DNA of 64,000 nt from Ruegeria sp. HKCCD8929 (GTDB taxonomy: Bacteria; Pseudomonadota; Alphaproteobacteria; Rhodobacterales; Rhodobacteraceae): positions 1 through 64,000 of the forward strand of contig NZ_WPZY01000008.1 in the NCBI RefSeq assembly GCF_013031405.1, written 5' to 3'. Positions 44,770-54,602 of this stretch are shown piece after piece (position 1 is the stretch's first letter; each line of letters begins with the position of its first letter). Under the pieces are notes generated by a model. The model saw nothing but the letters and a program-made list of their open reading frames with translations. It did not search any database and was not told where the DNA came from. Position numbers and translations under genes: made by a program.

Positions 44770-45336
44770 TCAGGCGTTCTTCACGATGAGGAACACCCGC
44801 GCCGCCTCGCCCGGCGCCGAGATCGAATGCACCACATCCGCCGCGTAGCGCGCCGTGTCGCCAGCGTTCAACTCGTTGGCCGCTGTGCCCGAGGTGACCC
44901 GCACAGAGCCTTCCAGCACCGTCAGCTGCTCCTGCGCCCCGCGCGCATGCGGCTGACTGTTGAGGGCGCCGCCGGGATCGAAGCGGATATCGTAGACCTC
45001 ATGCCCGCCGGCCTCCTCGGGGGGCGACAGGATGCGGATACGGCAGCCCTGTCCCATGTTGTCGATGCTCGGCACATCCGTCTTGCGCAGCACTTCGATC
45101 CGGTCTGCACCGTCGCCATCTTCGAGCAATCCCGCGAAATCCACCTGTAGGGCGCGGGTCAGGTTCCAGAGCGTCGCGATGGTCGGGCTGCTTTCGCCGC
45201 GTTCGATCTGGCTGACCATCGAGCGAGACACGCCGCTGAGATTGGCCACCGCCTCAAGCGACAGGCCTTGCGCCCGGCGCGCCTCTTTCAGACGGGCGGG
45301 CAGGCGTGTCAGGATATCGTCTGGATTTTCCGTCAT
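44770..45336 (-). CDS. XRE family transcriptional regulator with cupin domain
   Basis: A 188-residue regulator. Residues 14-68 are an XRE helix-turn-helix (LKEARRAQGLSLEAVANLSGVSRSMVSQIERGESSPT), and residues ~105-185 form a small cupin (HEVYDIRFDPGGALNSQPHARGAQEQLTVLEGS). Such proteins sense small metabolites, often amino acids or polyamines. It is 248 bases upstream of kbl on the same strand, so it may regulate threonine degradation (inference). It also faces the divergent thiolase gene across 117 bases. Confidence 0.9.
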   Translation of the reverse strand: MTENPDDILTRLPARLKEARRAQGLSLEAVANLSGVSRSMVSQIERGESSPTIATLWNLTRALQVDFAGLLEDGDGADRIEVLRKTDVPSIDNMGQGCRIRILSPPEEAGGHEVYDIRFDPGGALNSQPHARGAQEQLTVLEGSVRVTSGTAANELNAGDTARYAADVVHSISAPGEAARVFLIVKNA

Positions 45337-45453
45337 GACGGATTCTTGTGCGCCCTGGGGCCCGGTTTGTCAATTCCGCCCGTGACGGTACGTCTCATGA
45401 GACAGGGTCATGCCGCAGGTGCATAATGCCGCCAGACCCAAGAGGAGAGAGAC

Positions 45454-46629
45454 ATGACCGACATCGTGATTCTGGACGGCGCCCGCACCGCAATCGGCAC
45501 TTTTGGCGGGGCGTTGGCCTCGACCGCGCCCATCGATCTGGCCACCGTGGCGACCGAGGCCGCGCTGGAGCGGTCGGAGGTCGAGGGCGGTCAGATCGGT
45601 CATGTGGTCTTTGGCCATGTGATCAACACCGAGCCGCGCGACATGTATCTGAGCCGGGTGGCAGCGATGCAGGCGGGGATACCGAACGGGACGCCTGCGA
45701 TGAACGTGAACCGCCTGTGCGGGTCCGGCGCGCAGGCGGTTGTGTCGGCGGTTCAGTCGCTGATGCTGGGGGATGCAGAATTTGCGGTGGCCGGCGGCTC
45801 CGAAAGCATGTCGCGCAGCCCGTTTATCACACCGCAGACCCGTTGGGGGGCGAAAATGGGCGATGTGAAGTCGCTCGACATGATGTTAGGGGCGCTGAAC
45901 TGTCCGTTTGGCACCGGTCATATGGGTGTGACCGCTGAGAATGTGGCCGACGAGCACCAGATCTCGCGCGAGCAGATGGATGAATTCGCGCTAGCCAGCC
46001 AGGACCGGGCGGCGGCGGCCATTGGGGCGGGGCATTTCGACAGCCAGATCACGCCGGTGCAAGTGAAGGTCAAGCGTGACATGGTCGACTTCAAGGTCGA
46101 TGAGCATCCCAAGGCTACCACCGCCGAGGCGCTGGCCGGGCTGAGGCCGGTGTTCAAGAAGGACGGTCGGGTGACGGCGGGCAATGCCTCGGGCATCAAT
46201 GACGGCGCTGCAGCGATGGTGCTGGCGACGGCGGACGCGGCGGAGAAGGCCGGACTTAAGCCTAAGGCGCGGGTGCTAGGCTATGCTCATGCGGGCGTGC
46301 GGCCCGAGGTGATGGGGATCGGGCCGATTCCGGCGGTACAAAATCTGTTTGCCAAGACGGGTCTGACGGCTGCGGATTTCGACGTGATCGAGTCGAATGA
46401 AGCCTTTGCAGCGCAGGCCTTGGCCGTGAACAAAGAGCTGGGTCTGGATGCGGCCAAAGTGAACCCGAATGGCGGAGCAATAGCGCTGGGTCATCCGGTG
46501 GGTGCGACCGGGGCGATCATTACGCTGAAGGCGCTTTATGAGTTGGAACGGACCGGAGGGTCGAAGGGGCTTGTCACCATGTGCATCGGCGGTGGTCAGG
46601 GGATCGCCATTGCCATTGAGCGGCTCTGA
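45454..46629 (+). CDS. Acetyl-CoA acetyltransferase/beta-ketothiolase
   Basis: A 391-residue biosynthetic-type thiolase condensing acetyl-CoA units or cleaving 3-ketoacyl-CoA. The acyl-accepting Cys is in NRLCGSGAQAVV (about residue 90), His is in NGGAIALGHPVGATG, and the second Cys is in CIGGGQG. Specificity between PhaA-like and BktB-like substrates cannot be settled by eye. AGGAGAG precedes the ATG. Downstream lies a full intergenic repeat element, and ubiB converges. Confidence 0.92.
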   Translation: MTDIVILDGARTAIGTFGGALASTAPIDLATVATEAALERSEVEGGQIGHVVFGHVINTEPRDMYLSRVAAMQAGIPNGTPAMNVNRLCGSGAQAVVSAVQSLMLGDAEFAVAGGSESMSRSPFITPQTRWGAKMGDVKSLDMMLGALNCPFGTGHMGVTAENVADEHQISREQMDEFALASQDRAAAAIGAGHFDSQITPVQVKVKRDMVDFKVDEHPKATTAEALAGLRPVFKKDGRVTAGNASGINDGAAAMVLATADAAEKAGLKPKARVLGYAHAGVRPEVMGIGPIPAVQNLFAKTGLTAADFDVIESNEAFAAQALAVNKELGLDAAKVNPNGGAIALGHPVGATGAIITLKALYELERTGGSKGLVTMCIGGGQGIAIAIERL

Positions 46630-46665
46630 TCGGTGAGGGTGCAAGGGGGGGGCGGTCTACCCCCC

Positions 46666-46714
46666 ATCGCGCGTTGCGCGATTCCCCCCGAGGATGTTTT
46701 TTGAACAGAAGAAG
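46666..46714 (+). repeat. Composite hairpin intergenic element, copy 1
   Basis: ATCGCGC-GTT-GCGCGAT forms a perfect 7-bp hairpin at 46666-46682. A C-rich stretch follows, then GAGGATG, a T6 run and GAACAGAAGAAG, ending at 46714. The same order and nearly the same sequence occur at 54602-54652. Here it lies 36 bases after the thiolase stop and can act as its terminator. Confidence 0.7.
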
Positions 46715-46732
46715 ATCGGAGCCGGGCTGCGG

Positions 46733-48262
46733 TCAGATCAGCGTGATGAGCAGCAGGGTCAGGATTGCGCCAGCCAATACGCCTGCCAGCGCGGGCAAGA
46801 GCCACGAGGTCTTGCCGGACGCGGTGCTTTCTTCGGTTTGGGACTGGGCGATTAAGGCGTTTTCCACCAAGGCCGGGAGACGGGGGCCAAAGCGGGCGAG
46901 GACGCGGGCGGTGTTGCCCAGGTCGCGCATGATCGCGCGTGGGCCGATGGAGCCTTTGATGTAATCCTCGACCACCGGATGGGCGACCTCCCATATGTTA
47001 ATATGGGGATCGAGCGAGCGGGCCACGCCTTCGACGACCACCATGGTACGTTGCAGCAGGATCAGCTCGGTCCGGGTTTCCATGCCGAAGCGTTCGGTGA
47101 CCTCGAACAGGTAGTTCAGAAGCCGGCCCATCGAGATATGTGAGGCGTCCATGCCGAAGATCGGCTCGCCCACCGCGCGCAGAGCGCGGGCGAACTCGTC
47201 GACATCCCGGTCGGCGGGGACATAACCGGCCTCGAAATGCACCTCGGCCACGCGTTTGTAGTCGCGGCGGATGAAGCCGAACAGGATCTCAGCATAGACC
47301 CGACGGGTGTATTCGTCGATATGGCCCATGATGCCGAAATCGTAGGCGATAATGTCGCCATTGGCGGCGACCTTGAGGTTGCCCTGGTGCATATCGGCGT
47401 GGAAAAACCCGTCGCGCAGGGCGTGTAGCAGGAACATCCGCAGCACGCGTTCCCCCAGATCCCGGCGGTTGTGATTTGCCGCATCCAGCGCGTCGTTGTC
47501 CCCCAAGGGGATGCCGTCGGCCCAGCTGAGCGTCATCACCCGCCGCGCAGAAAGCGACCAGCGCACAGGCGGCAACCAGAAGCCTTCGTCACCCTTGGTG
47601 TTGTCGGCATATTCCGAGGCGGCGGCGCTTTCCAGCCGCAGGTCCAGCTCTCCCCGCACCACGCCGTCGAAATGTTCGATCACGTCCATCGGGCGCAACC
47701 GGCGCGCGCCGGGGGCGAAGAGATCGACGATGCGGGCGGCGAAATAGAAGGCGTCCACATCCTTGCGGAAGGCGCGTTCGATGCCGGGGCGCAGGACCTT
47801 GACCGCCACTTCTTCGCCGGTTGCAGCCAGCTTGGCCTTGTGCACCTGCGCGATGGAGGCGGCGGCGATGGGTTCACTGAATTCCGAGAACAGCGTGTCG
47901 ACCGGGCGGCCCAGCTCTTTCTCGACCTCTTTCATCGCCTCGGTGCGCGGAAAGGGCGGCAGCTTGTCTTGCAGCACGCGGAGTTGCTCGGCGAGTTCAT
48001 CGCCCACCACATCGGGGCGGGTCGAGAGGACCTGACCGAACTTGATATAGGCCGGGCCCATGGCCGTGAGCGCGCGGGTGGCGGGCGGCATGTCCGGGTC
48101 GCCCTTGTAGCCCAGCCACTGGAAAGGCTTGCCCAGCGCGTGGGCCAGAAAGCGCAGGGCGCGTGGGGCCTCGAACGCGTCGAGCACCACATTCATGGCA
48201 CCCGTGCGCTCCAAAGTGGCGCCTGTGCGGATCAGGCGGATGATGTTGTGAGGTCCGCGCAT
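46733..48262 (-). CDS. ubiB: Ubiquinone biosynthesis protein UbiB (ABC1 kinase family)
   Basis: A 509-residue atypical protein-kinase-like ATPase needed for ubiquinone synthesis, probably helping extraction or assembly of lipid intermediates at the inner membrane. AYIKFGQVLSTRPDVVG is the KxGQ motif, SIAQVHKAKL the Ala-rich nucleotide loop, and GFFHADMHQGNLKV and YDFGIMGH give the HxD and DFG equivalents. C-terminal hydrophobic residues (LLPALAGVLAGAILTLLLITLI) form one or two membrane helices. It abuts ubiE with no gap. Confidence 0.95.
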   Translation of the reverse strand: MRGPHNIIRLIRTGATLERTGAMNVVLDAFEAPRALRFLAHALGKPFQWLGYKGDPDMPPATRALTAMGPAYIKFGQVLSTRPDVVGDELAEQLRVLQDKLPPFPRTEAMKEVEKELGRPVDTLFSEFSEPIAAASIAQVHKAKLAATGEEVAVKVLRPGIERAFRKDVDAFYFAARIVDLFAPGARRLRPMDVIEHFDGVVRGELDLRLESAAASEYADNTKGDEGFWLPPVRWSLSARRVMTLSWADGIPLGDNDALDAANHNRRDLGERVLRMFLLHALRDGFFHADMHQGNLKVAANGDIIAYDFGIMGHIDEYTRRVYAEILFGFIRRDYKRVAEVHFEAGYVPADRDVDEFARALRAVGEPIFGMDASHISMGRLLNYLFEVTERFGMETRTELILLQRTMVVVEGVARSLDPHINIWEVAHPVVEDYIKGSIGPRAIMRDLGNTARVLARFGPRLPALVENALIAQSQTEESTASGKTSWLLPALAGVLAGAILTLLLITLI

Positions 48263-49015
48263 TCAGAGCTTCCAGCCGGAATGCAGAGCGGCGATGCCCA
48301 TGCTGAGATTGCGGTATTTGGCATTGCCGAACCCAGCCTGACGGACCATGCTCAGAAAGGTCTCTTGATCCGGGAAGTTACGGATCGATTCCACGAGGTA
48401 TTGATAGCTGTCGCGGTCGCCCGCAATCATCTGCCCCATGCGCGGGATGACGTTGAAACTGTAGAGGTCATAGAGTTTCTGCAGCCCGTCATTGGGCAAC
48501 TGGCTGAATTCCAGCACCATCAGGCGGCCACCGGGTTTCAGCACGCGGTAAGCCTCGTTCAACGCGTCCTGCGGGCGGGTCACGTTCCGGATGCCGAACG
48601 AGATGGTGTAGACGTCGAACGTGTTATCTTCGAACGGCAGCGCCATGGCGTCGCCCACCACCCAGTCCAGACTGTCGGCGCGCTGTTCCGCCTCGGCGCG
48701 TTTGCGGCCCTCAACCAGCATCGGCTCGGTCAGGTCCAGCACGGTGGCATGGCCGTGTCCCGCGCGCCTCAGGAAACGGAACGAGATGTCGCCGGTGCCG
48801 CCTGCTACGTCCAGCAGGCGCTGACCGGGGCGCGGTGCCAGCCAGTCCATCATCGCGTCCTTCCAGACCCGGTGGATGCCCATGCTCATCACATCGTTCA
48901 TGATGTCGTATTTCGAGGCGACCGAGTTGAAAACACCCTGCACCCGCCCAGCCTTTTCAGCCTCGCGGACGGTTTCGAACCCGAAATGGGTGGTTTTGTC
49001 GTTGGTCTCAGACAT
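48263..49015 (-). CDS. ubiE: Ubiquinone/menaquinone C-methyltransferase UbiE
   Basis: A 250-residue SAM-dependent methyltransferase catalysing the C-methylation step of ubiquinone synthesis. [23 protein letters not shown] and [16 protein letters not shown] (SAM motif I) near residue 65 are typical, with [24 protein letters not shown] and EFSQLPN later. It is directly upstream of ubiB on the minus strand and divergent from mutM. Confidence 0.96.
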   Translation of the reverse strand: MSETNDKTTHFGFETVREAEKAGRVQGVFNSVASKYDIMNDVMSMGIHRVWKDAMMDWLAPRPGQRLLDVAGGTGDISFRFLRRAGHGHATVLDLTEPMLVEGRKRAEAEQRADSLDWVVGDAMALPFEDNTFDVYTISFGIRNVTRPQDALNEAYRVLKPGGRLMVLEFSQLPNDGLQKLYDLYSFNVIPRMGQMIAGDRDSYQYLVESIRNFPDQETFLSMVRQAGFGNAKYRNLSMGIAALHSGWKL

Positions 49016-49101
49016 GGGCCTTGCCGTTTTTCGAATTTCGCCCCTGTTATAGGGCGCTGGAACCTGGGCACAATGCGGCCCATTGGAATGGGAGCGTCCT
49101 A

Positions 49102-49953
49102 ATGCCTGAATTGCCCGAGGTCGAGACAGTAAGACGCGGCCTGAGCCCTGCGATGGAGGGCGTAGTGATCGAGCAGGCGGACGTAAACCGGCCCGATTTG
49201 CGCTGGCCCTTTCCCGACCGCATGGCCGAACGGCTTACAGGGCAGCGGGTGGAGCGGCTGCGGCGGCGGTCGAAATACATTCTGGCCGATCTGAGCGGGG
49301 GCGAGACGCTGCTGATCCATCTGGGCATGTCCGGGCGCATGACCGTCTCGGGCGATCCGCTGGGGCAGTTCGTGCATGAGCACCCCGCGCCCGAGAAACA
49401 CGACCACGTGGTCTTTCATATGGCCAATGGCGCCCGCGTCACTTTCAACGATCCGCGCCGGTTCGGGGTGATGGACCTGATGCCCACGGCCACGGCGGAG
49501 GCGCACAAGCTGCTGGCGGTTCTGGGGCCCGAGCCCTTGGGCAACGATTTCCATGAGCAACACCTGATCGAGTCGTTTCGGGGCCGGAACACCCCGGTCA
49601 AATCGGCGCTGCTGCATCAGGGAATCGTCGCCGGACTGGGTAATATCTATGTCTGCGAGGCGCTCTACCGCGCCGGGATTACTCCACGTCGCAAGGCGGG
49701 CCAGATCTCGGCCAAGCGGGTGGCGGCGCTGGTTCCGGTGATCCGACAGGTGCTGCAGGACGCCATCGAGGCGGGCGGATCGTCGCTGCGGGATTTCCGC
49801 CAAGCCGATGGAGAACTTGGGTATTTTCAGCATCGCTTTGACGTCTACGGGCGCGAGGGTGAGGCCTGCCGCACCCCGGGTTGCAGTGGCGCCATACAGA
49901 GAATCACTCAGTCGGGCCGGTCCTCCTTCTATTGCGCGCAATGCCAAAGATAG
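49102..49953 (+). CDS. mutM: Formamidopyrimidine-DNA glycosylase
   Basis: A 283-residue base-excision glycosylase/AP lyase removing 8-oxoguanine and formamidopyrimidines. After removal of Met the catalytic Pro and Glu of [13 protein letters not shown] are at the N-terminus. [22 protein letters not shown] holds the beta-hairpin Lys, and [16 protein letters not shown] is the helix-2-turn-helix. The C-terminal zinc finger has four Cys (CRTPGC and FYCAQC). GGGAG is 7 bases before the ATG at 49102. Upstream in-frame codons overlap the ubiE promoter region. Confidence 0.96.
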   Translation: MPELPEVETVRRGLSPAMEGVVIEQADVNRPDLRWPFPDRMAERLTGQRVERLRRRSKYILADLSGGETLLIHLGMSGRMTVSGDPLGQFVHEHPAPEKHDHVVFHMANGARVTFNDPRRFGVMDLMPTATAEAHKLLAVLGPEPLGNDFHEQHLIESFRGRNTPVKSALLHQGIVAGLGNIYVCEALYRAGITPRRKAGQISAKRVAALVPVIRQVLQDAIEAGGSSLRDFRQADGELGYFQHRFDVYGREGEACRTPGCSGAIQRITQSGRSSFYCAQCQR

Positions 49954-50019
49954 CTTGAAAGCGACCGCTCGCGTGGTAAGGAATCGTTCCTGAACGGAAC
50001 AACCGAAAGCACTTGCCCC

Positions 50020-50796
50020 ATGGCCTTTGAGACGATCATCGTCGAGATTGAAGACCACGTCGCCCTTATCCGCCTCAACCGTCCGGACGCCCTGAACGCG
50101 CTGAACACCCAATTGCTGGGGGAGTTGTGCAGCGCGCTGGAAGAGGCGGACAGCAACGACAAGGTGCGCTGTATCGTCACCACCGGTTCGGACAAGGCCT
50201 TTGCCGCGGGCGCCGACATCAAGGAAATGTCGGAGATGAGCTTTGTGGATGTGTTCACCACGAACCTCTTTGCCGACGCCAATGACCGTATTGCCGCCAT
50301 CCGCAAGCCGATCATCGCTGCCGTGGGTGGCTATGCGCTGGGTGGTGGGTGCGAGCTGGCGATGATGTGCGATTTCATCATTGCCGCCGACAGCGCCAAG
50401 TTCGGCCAGCCCGAGATCAATCTTGGTGTGATCGCCGGCATGGGCGGCAGCCAGCGCCTGACCCGTTTCGTGGGCAAGTCCAAGTCGATGGACATGAACC
50501 TGACCGGCCGTTTCATGGACGCCGAAGAGGCCGAACGCTCGGGCCTGGTCAGCCGCGTGGTTCCCGCCAAGAAGCTGGTCGAAGAAGCAGTGGGCGCTGC
50601 CCAGAAGATCGCCGAGAAATCGATGCTCAGCACGATGGCCGCGAAAGAGGCGGTGAACCGCAGCTATGAGTTGCCGCTGAGCGAGGGCATGTTGTTCGAA
50701 CGCCGCGTGTTCCATTCGATGTTCGCCAGCGAAGACCAAAAGGAAGGCATGGCCGCCTTCCTTGAAAAACGCGAGGCGCAGTTCCGCGACAAGTAA
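50020..50796 (+). CDS. Enoyl-CoA hydratase
   Basis: A 258-residue crotonase hydrating trans-2-enoyl-CoA to 3-hydroxyacyl-CoA. GADIKEM forms the oxyanion and CoA pocket; the two catalytic glutamates are in [11 protein letters not shown] and [12 protein letters not shown], matching the mitochondrial short-chain enzyme pattern. The product is close to FadB1/PaaF-type hydratases. It stands alone, followed by a strong terminator. No ribosome binding site is obvious before the ATG. Confidence 0.93.
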   Translation: MAFETIIVEIEDHVALIRLNRPDALNALNTQLLGELCSALEEADSNDKVRCIVTTGSDKAFAAGADIKEMSEMSFVDVFTTNLFADANDRIAAIRKPIIAAVGGYALGGGCELAMMCDFIIAADSAKFGQPEINLGVIAGMGGSQRLTRFVGKSKSMDMNLTGRFMDAEEAERSGLVSRVVPAKKLVEEAVGAAQKIAEKSMLSTMAAKEAVNRSYELPLSEGMLFERRVFHSMFASEDQKEGMAAFLEKREAQFRDK

Positions 50797-50820
50797 GATC
50801 AGCGGACCGTGCGCCCGATC

Positions 50821-50846
50821 AGGCGGGCAAACGCCCGCCTTTTTTC
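50821..50846 (+). terminator. Strong rho-independent terminator after enoyl-CoA hydratase
   Basis: AGGCGGGC (50821-50828) and GCCCGCCT (50833-50840) form a perfect 8-bp stem with an AAAC loop, followed by a T6 run. It lies 24 bases past the stop. Confidence 0.9.
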
Positions 50847-51028
50847 GTAGCCTGTCCGGCGCCGAAGAATCGGCTTGGCAAACCCGGAAAACTTGATTAT
50901 GCAGCGCCGCTATACATGCGCGTGCGGCCCGCTTTGGCCAGAATCACACTCGTGATCCCTGATCCGGTGCGGCTTTGTCCGTCACGCGAACCGAAGATAA
51001 CCGAACCGAACAAAGGTCATAGACACAC

Positions 51029-51292
51029 ATGGCAAATTCGCCCCAAGCCAAGAAGCGCGCCCGTCAGAACGAAAAGCGTTTCGCCGTCAACAAAGCCCGC
51101 CGCTCGCGGATCCGTACCTATCTGCGCAAAGTCGAAGAGGCGATTGCCTCGGGCGACAAGGACGCCGCAACCGCCGCCCTGCGCGCCGCTCAGCCCGAGC
51201 TGATGCGCGGTGTCACCAAAGGCGTGTTCCACAAAAACACCGCGTCGCGCAAGATGTCGCGCCTGTCGGCACGGGTCAAAGAACTGGGCTGA
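51029..51292 (+). CDS. rpsT: 30S ribosomal protein S20
   Basis: An 87-residue basic protein: [22 protein letters not shown] at the N-terminus and [22 protein letters not shown] at the C-terminus are diagnostic. S20 binds 16S rRNA early in 30S assembly. It precedes dnaA as in other Rhodobacterales, but a terminator and a long leader separate the two. Confidence 0.97.
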   Translation: MANSPQAKKRARQNEKRFAVNKARRSRIRTYLRKVEEAIASGDKDAATAALRAAQPELMRGVTKGVFHKNTASRKMSRLSARVKELG

Positions 51293-51857
51293 GCCCGGTC
51301 CGCGACTCACAAAAAAATCCATTGAAAGAGGCGTCGCGTCATGCGGCGCCTTTTTCCGTTGCTGTTGCCGGAAAGCCGCGTCTCGGCGGGCCAGAGAGAT
51401 TCTTTGCGTTAAAAGCCTGAGTCAATATCAGAGTTTCATTGCCGCTTCGCACACGGACTTGCTAGGACTGTTTTCAGCGATTCACTCGCTTGGGGGGACA
51501 GGCTGCTTGGGAACCTATACCTGACGGGCATCAGGTCAGTTTCAAAGCGAATGTCGGCGGTCGGGACAAACCGATCCTGCCGATCTGCTCTTGGTTTCGG
51601 GCTCACTCCGAGACTTTGGCCCTGTCGTAAAATGAGAGTGTAGCAGGCGGCTCTGTCGCTCGTAGCGATCCGGTCTCGGGTTGTCTCGTGTGCTTTTAGG
51701 CCTCTGCCTTCGTACCTGTCAGGGTACTGCCGCCGAAGCTGCGTTTCGGTGTGTGTGTATCTTATTGCGTGTGGATCCAGTCGGGCAATGCCCCGGTGCG
51801 TAGATGGTGAATACAAGGCCCAAAGGCCGATAAACAATGGGATGCGTGAGGCGCTGG
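51293..51857. other. Long non-coding region between rpsT and dnaA
   Basis: A 565-base gap. After the rpsT terminator it holds ACCTGA-CGGGCA-TCAGGT (51519-51536), GTACC-TGTCAG-GGTAC (51712-51727) and CCGAA-type hairpin sequence near 51731-51749, and two near-matches to DnaA boxes (TGTGTATC at 51752-51759; TGTGGATC at 51770-51777). It probably carries the dnaA promoter and leader; I do not see enough for an origin, and no protein gene is supported. Confidence 0.5.
51329..51356 (+). terminator. Terminator after rpsT
   Basis: AGGCGTCGC (51329-51337) pairs with GCGGCGCCT (51343-51351) around GTCAT with one G-T pair, followed by a T run. It lies 36 bases past the rpsT stop. Confidence 0.85.
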
Positions 51858-53255
51858 ATGACACAAGAGAAATGGGGACAGCTTCGTCAAAAACTGCTCA
51901 AGACAGTTGGACAGAACAACTACACCACCTGGATCGAACCGCTGGAGTTCGAGGAATTGCAGGACGGCGTGGCGGTTTTTTCGGTCCCGACCAACTTCAT
52001 GGGCAACTATGTCAGCCAGAATTTCGCAGATCTCATCCTCTATGAACTGAACACTTCGGGCGAGGCCGTGCAGCGCCTGGCGTTTCGGGTTGCGGCCAAC
52101 TCACCGGTGCGCCCTGCCAAGAAGGCCACTGCCGCACCAGTGACCGTAACAGCCGATGCCGAGGAAGAGCCGAGCGCCGATATGACACAGACGTCCAACG
52201 ACCCGATGGAATCCCTTCAGGCCGCACCTCTGGACGCCCGGTTCACCTTTGAAAGCTTTGTGGTGGGCAAGCCCAACGAACTGGCCCATGCCGCCGCGCG
52301 CCGTGTGGCCGAGGGCGGGCCGGTCACCTTCAATCCGCTGGTGCTCTATGGCGGCGTTGGTCTGGGTAAGACGCACCTGATGCACGCGATTGCGTGGGAG
52401 CTGAAGGTCAAGCACCCCGAGTTGAACGTACTCTACCTATCGGCGGAGCAGTTCATGTACCGTTTCGTGCAGGCCCTGCGCGAGCGCCGGATGATGGATT
52501 TCAAGCACCTGTTCCGCTCGGTCGACGTGCTGATGGTGGATGACGTGCAGTTCATCGCGGGCAAGGATTCCACTCAGGAGGAATTCTTCCACACCTTCAA
52601 TGCGCTGGTGGATCAGAACAAGCAGATCATCATCTCAGCCGATCGGGCGCCCGGCGAAATCAAGGACCTGGAGGACCGGGTGAAATCGCGCCTGCAATGC
52701 GGTCTGGTCGTCGATCTGCATCCCACCGATTACGAGCTGCGTCTGGGCATCCTGCAGACCAAGGTGCAGCAGTATCGCAGCACCTATCCCGATCTCAAGA
52801 TCGCCGACGGGGTGCTGGAATTCCTGGCTCACCGCATTTCGACAAATGTCCGCGTGCTCGAAGGCGCGCTGACCCGGCTCTTTGCCTTTGCCTCGCTGGT
52901 GGGGCGCGAGATCGATATGGAGCTGACGCAGGATTGTCTGGCCGACGTGCTGCGCGCATCCGAGCGCAAGATCACCGTCGAGGAGATCCAGCGCAAGGTG
53001 TCGGACTATTACAACATTCGCCTCAGCGACATCATCGGGCCCAAGCGCCTGCGTTCCTACGCCCGGCCGCGTCAGGTGGCGATGTATCTGTGCAAGCAAC
53101 TCACCAGCCGCTCGCTGCCCGAGATCGGCCGCCGCTTTGGCGGGCGCGATCACACCACCGTCATGCACGGGGTGCGGCGTATCGAAGAACTCAAGCTGAC
53201 CGACGGGCAAATCGCCGAGGATGTCGAAATGCTGCGCCGCGCGCTGGAAGCATAA
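51858..53255 (+). CDS. dnaA: Chromosomal replication initiator protein DnaA
   Basis: DnaA binds origin boxes, melts oriC and loads the helicase. The 465-residue product has domain I (MTQEKWGQLRQKLLKTVGQNNYTTWIEPLEF onward), an Ala/Glu-rich linker (about 85-115), and the AAA+ core with Walker A GGVGLGKTHLMHAIA and Walker B VLMVDDVQFIAGK. Domain IV carries the DNA-binding signature GGRDHTTVMHGVRRIEEL. The start at 51858 (GTGAGG upstream) is preferred over an ATG 7 codons earlier because domain I begins here. A terminator follows at 53294. Confidence 0.97.
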   Translation: MTQEKWGQLRQKLLKTVGQNNYTTWIEPLEFEELQDGVAVFSVPTNFMGNYVSQNFADLILYELNTSGEAVQRLAFRVAANSPVRPAKKATAAPVTVTADAEEEPSADMTQTSNDPMESLQAAPLDARFTFESFVVGKPNELAHAAARRVAEGGPVTFNPLVLYGGVGLGKTHLMHAIAWELKVKHPELNVLYLSAEQFMYRFVQALRERRMMDFKHLFRSVDVLMVDDVQFIAGKDSTQEEFFHTFNALVDQNKQIIISADRAPGEIKDLEDRVKSRLQCGLVVDLHPTDYELRLGILQTKVQQYRSTYPDLKIADGVLEFLAHRISTNVRVLEGALTRLFAFASLVGREIDMELTQDCLADVLRASERKITVEEIQRKVSDYYNIRLSDIIGPKRLRSYARPRQVAMYLCKQLTSRSLPEIGRRFGGRDHTTVMHGVRRIEELKLTDGQIAEDVEMLRRALEA

Positions 53256-53293
53256 TCTGCCCGCCCCGGGCGTGATCCGGGGCCACGTTTTCG

Positions 53294-53320
53294 AACCCCG
53301 GGGCCCGCTTCGGGGTTTTT
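53294..53320 (+). terminator. Terminator after dnaA
   Basis: AACCCCG (53294-53300) pairs with CGGGGTT (53311-53317), with a 10-base loop and a T5 run. It lies 38 bases past the dnaA stop, so dnaN is probably transcribed from its own promoter. Confidence 0.85.
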
Positions 53321-53480
53321 CTGTGCGGTTAACCCCACGGTTGCCGGCGAACTGTGCCCTGTCGGCCACGTGGCGCTTGACCCTCCGGGTTTTCCAACCC
53401 AGAAATCCGTAAAAAACCTTGTGCCGCAGGGGGAAACCGCTAGGTTGCCAATCCCGGCCTAAGTCAGAGGAATTGAGGGT

Positions 53481-54602
53481 ATGAAGATCAGCATCGAACG
53501 CGGCGCATTGCTCAAGGCCGTGTCTCAGGCCCAGTCCGTTGTGGAGCGCCGCAACACGATCCCGATCCTGGCCAACGTTCTCATCGAAGCCGAAAACGAT
53601 CATGTACAGTTCCGCGCCACCGATCTGGATATCGAAGTGGTCGACAAGGCGCCCGCTCAGGTCGAGCGCGCAGGCGCTACCACCGTCGCGGCCACCACCT
53701 TGCACGAGATCGTGCGCAAACTGCCCGACGGCGCGCTGGTCACGCTGAATGCCGACAGCGCGGCTGGGCGTTTGACCGTCGAGGCCGGGCGCTCAAACTT
53801 CTCGCTAGCGACCCTGCCGCGTGAGGATTTCCCTGTGATGGCCTCCTCGGAATACCAGTCCAACTTCACCGCGTCGGCGGCGCTGCTGCGACGGCTGTTC
53901 GACAAGTCGAAATTCGCGATCTCGACCGAAGAGACCCGGTATTATCTGAATGGCGTCTACATGCATGTGGCGGACGGCTCCGAAGGCGGCAAGTCGCTGC
54001 GCTGCGTGGCGACGGATGGCCACCGTCTGGCACGGATCGACGCCGATCTGCCCACTGGGGCTGCCGAAATGCCCGGCGTGATCGTGCCGCGCAAGACCGT
54101 GGGCGAGCTGCGCAAGCTGCTGGACGATGATGAGATGGATATCGCCGTGTCGGTTAGTGAAACCAAGGTGCGCTTTGCCACCCCCGACATCACCCTGACC
54201 TCGAAGGTTATCGACGGCACTTTCCCCGACTATACCCGCGTGATCCCGCAGGCCAATACGCGGCGTCTTGAGGTGGATGCCTCTGAATTCGCCCAAGCCG
54301 TGGACCGGGTGGCCACGGTATCTTCTGAACGATCGCGCGCGGTTAAGCTGCAGCTTGAGACGGATCGCCTGGTGCTGTCGGTCAACGCGCCCGACAGCGG
54401 CGCCGCCGAAGAGGAACTGGCCGTGGCCTATGGTGACGAGCGGCTGGAGATCGGGTTTAACGCCAAGTACCTGCTTGAGATTGCGTCTCAGGTGGATCGC
54501 GAAAATGCCGTGTTCCTGTTCAACTCGGCGGGCGATCCGACCCTGATGCGCGAAGGCAGTGATCAGAGCGCGGTCTATGTGGTCATGCCGATGCGTGTCT
54601 GA
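53481..54602 (+). CDS. dnaN: DNA polymerase III beta subunit (sliding clamp)
   Basis: A 373-residue clamp that tethers the replicative polymerase to DNA as a ring dimer. The three repeated clamp folds are recognisable: MKISIERGALLKAVSQAQSVVERRNTIPILANV, ETRYYLNGVYMH with CVATDGHRLA, and SDQSAVYVVMPMRV at the end, where the hydrophobic partner-binding pocket lies. Length is normal. Its TGA overlaps the first base of the composite repeat element at 54602. Confidence 0.97.
   Translation: MKISIERGALLKAVSQAQSVVERRNTIPILANVLIEAENDHVQFRATDLDIEVVDKAPAQVERAGATTVAATTLHEIVRKLPDGALVTLNADSAAGRLTVEAGRSNFSLATLPREDFPVMASSEYQSNFTASAALLRRLFDKSKFAISTEETRYYLNGVYMHVADGSEGGKSLRCVATDGHRLARIDADLPTGAAEMPGVIVPRKTVGELRKLLDDDEMDIAVSVSETKVRFATPDITLTSKVIDGTFPDYTRVIPQANTRRLEVDASEFAQAVDRVATVSSERSRAVKLQLETDRLVLSVNAPDSGAAEEELAVAYGDERLEIGFNAKYLLEIASQVDRENAVFLFNSAGDPTLMREGSDQSAVYVVMPMRV

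Noticed and set aside
46645..46665. G-run/C-run hairpin after the thiolase as a separate regulatory element
   Set aside because: GGGGGG and CCCCCC can pair, but the tract is simple sequence directly attached to the composite repeat; no independent function can be supported.
47471..49102. Plus-strand frame opposite ubiB-ubiE (543 codons)
   Set aside because: Composition is typical of GC-rich antisense; ubiB and ubiE motifs on the minus strand are complete.
49099..50739. Long antisense frame opposite mutM and the enoyl-CoA hydratase gene (546 codons)
   Set aside because: Shadow of two well-supported genes, spanning their intergenic gap, with no recognisable motif.
51357..51857. Chromosomal replication origin upstream of dnaA
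   Set aside because: Only two imperfect DnaA-box-like sequences and no AT-rich unwinding region are visible; gene order alone does not prove an origin in this group.
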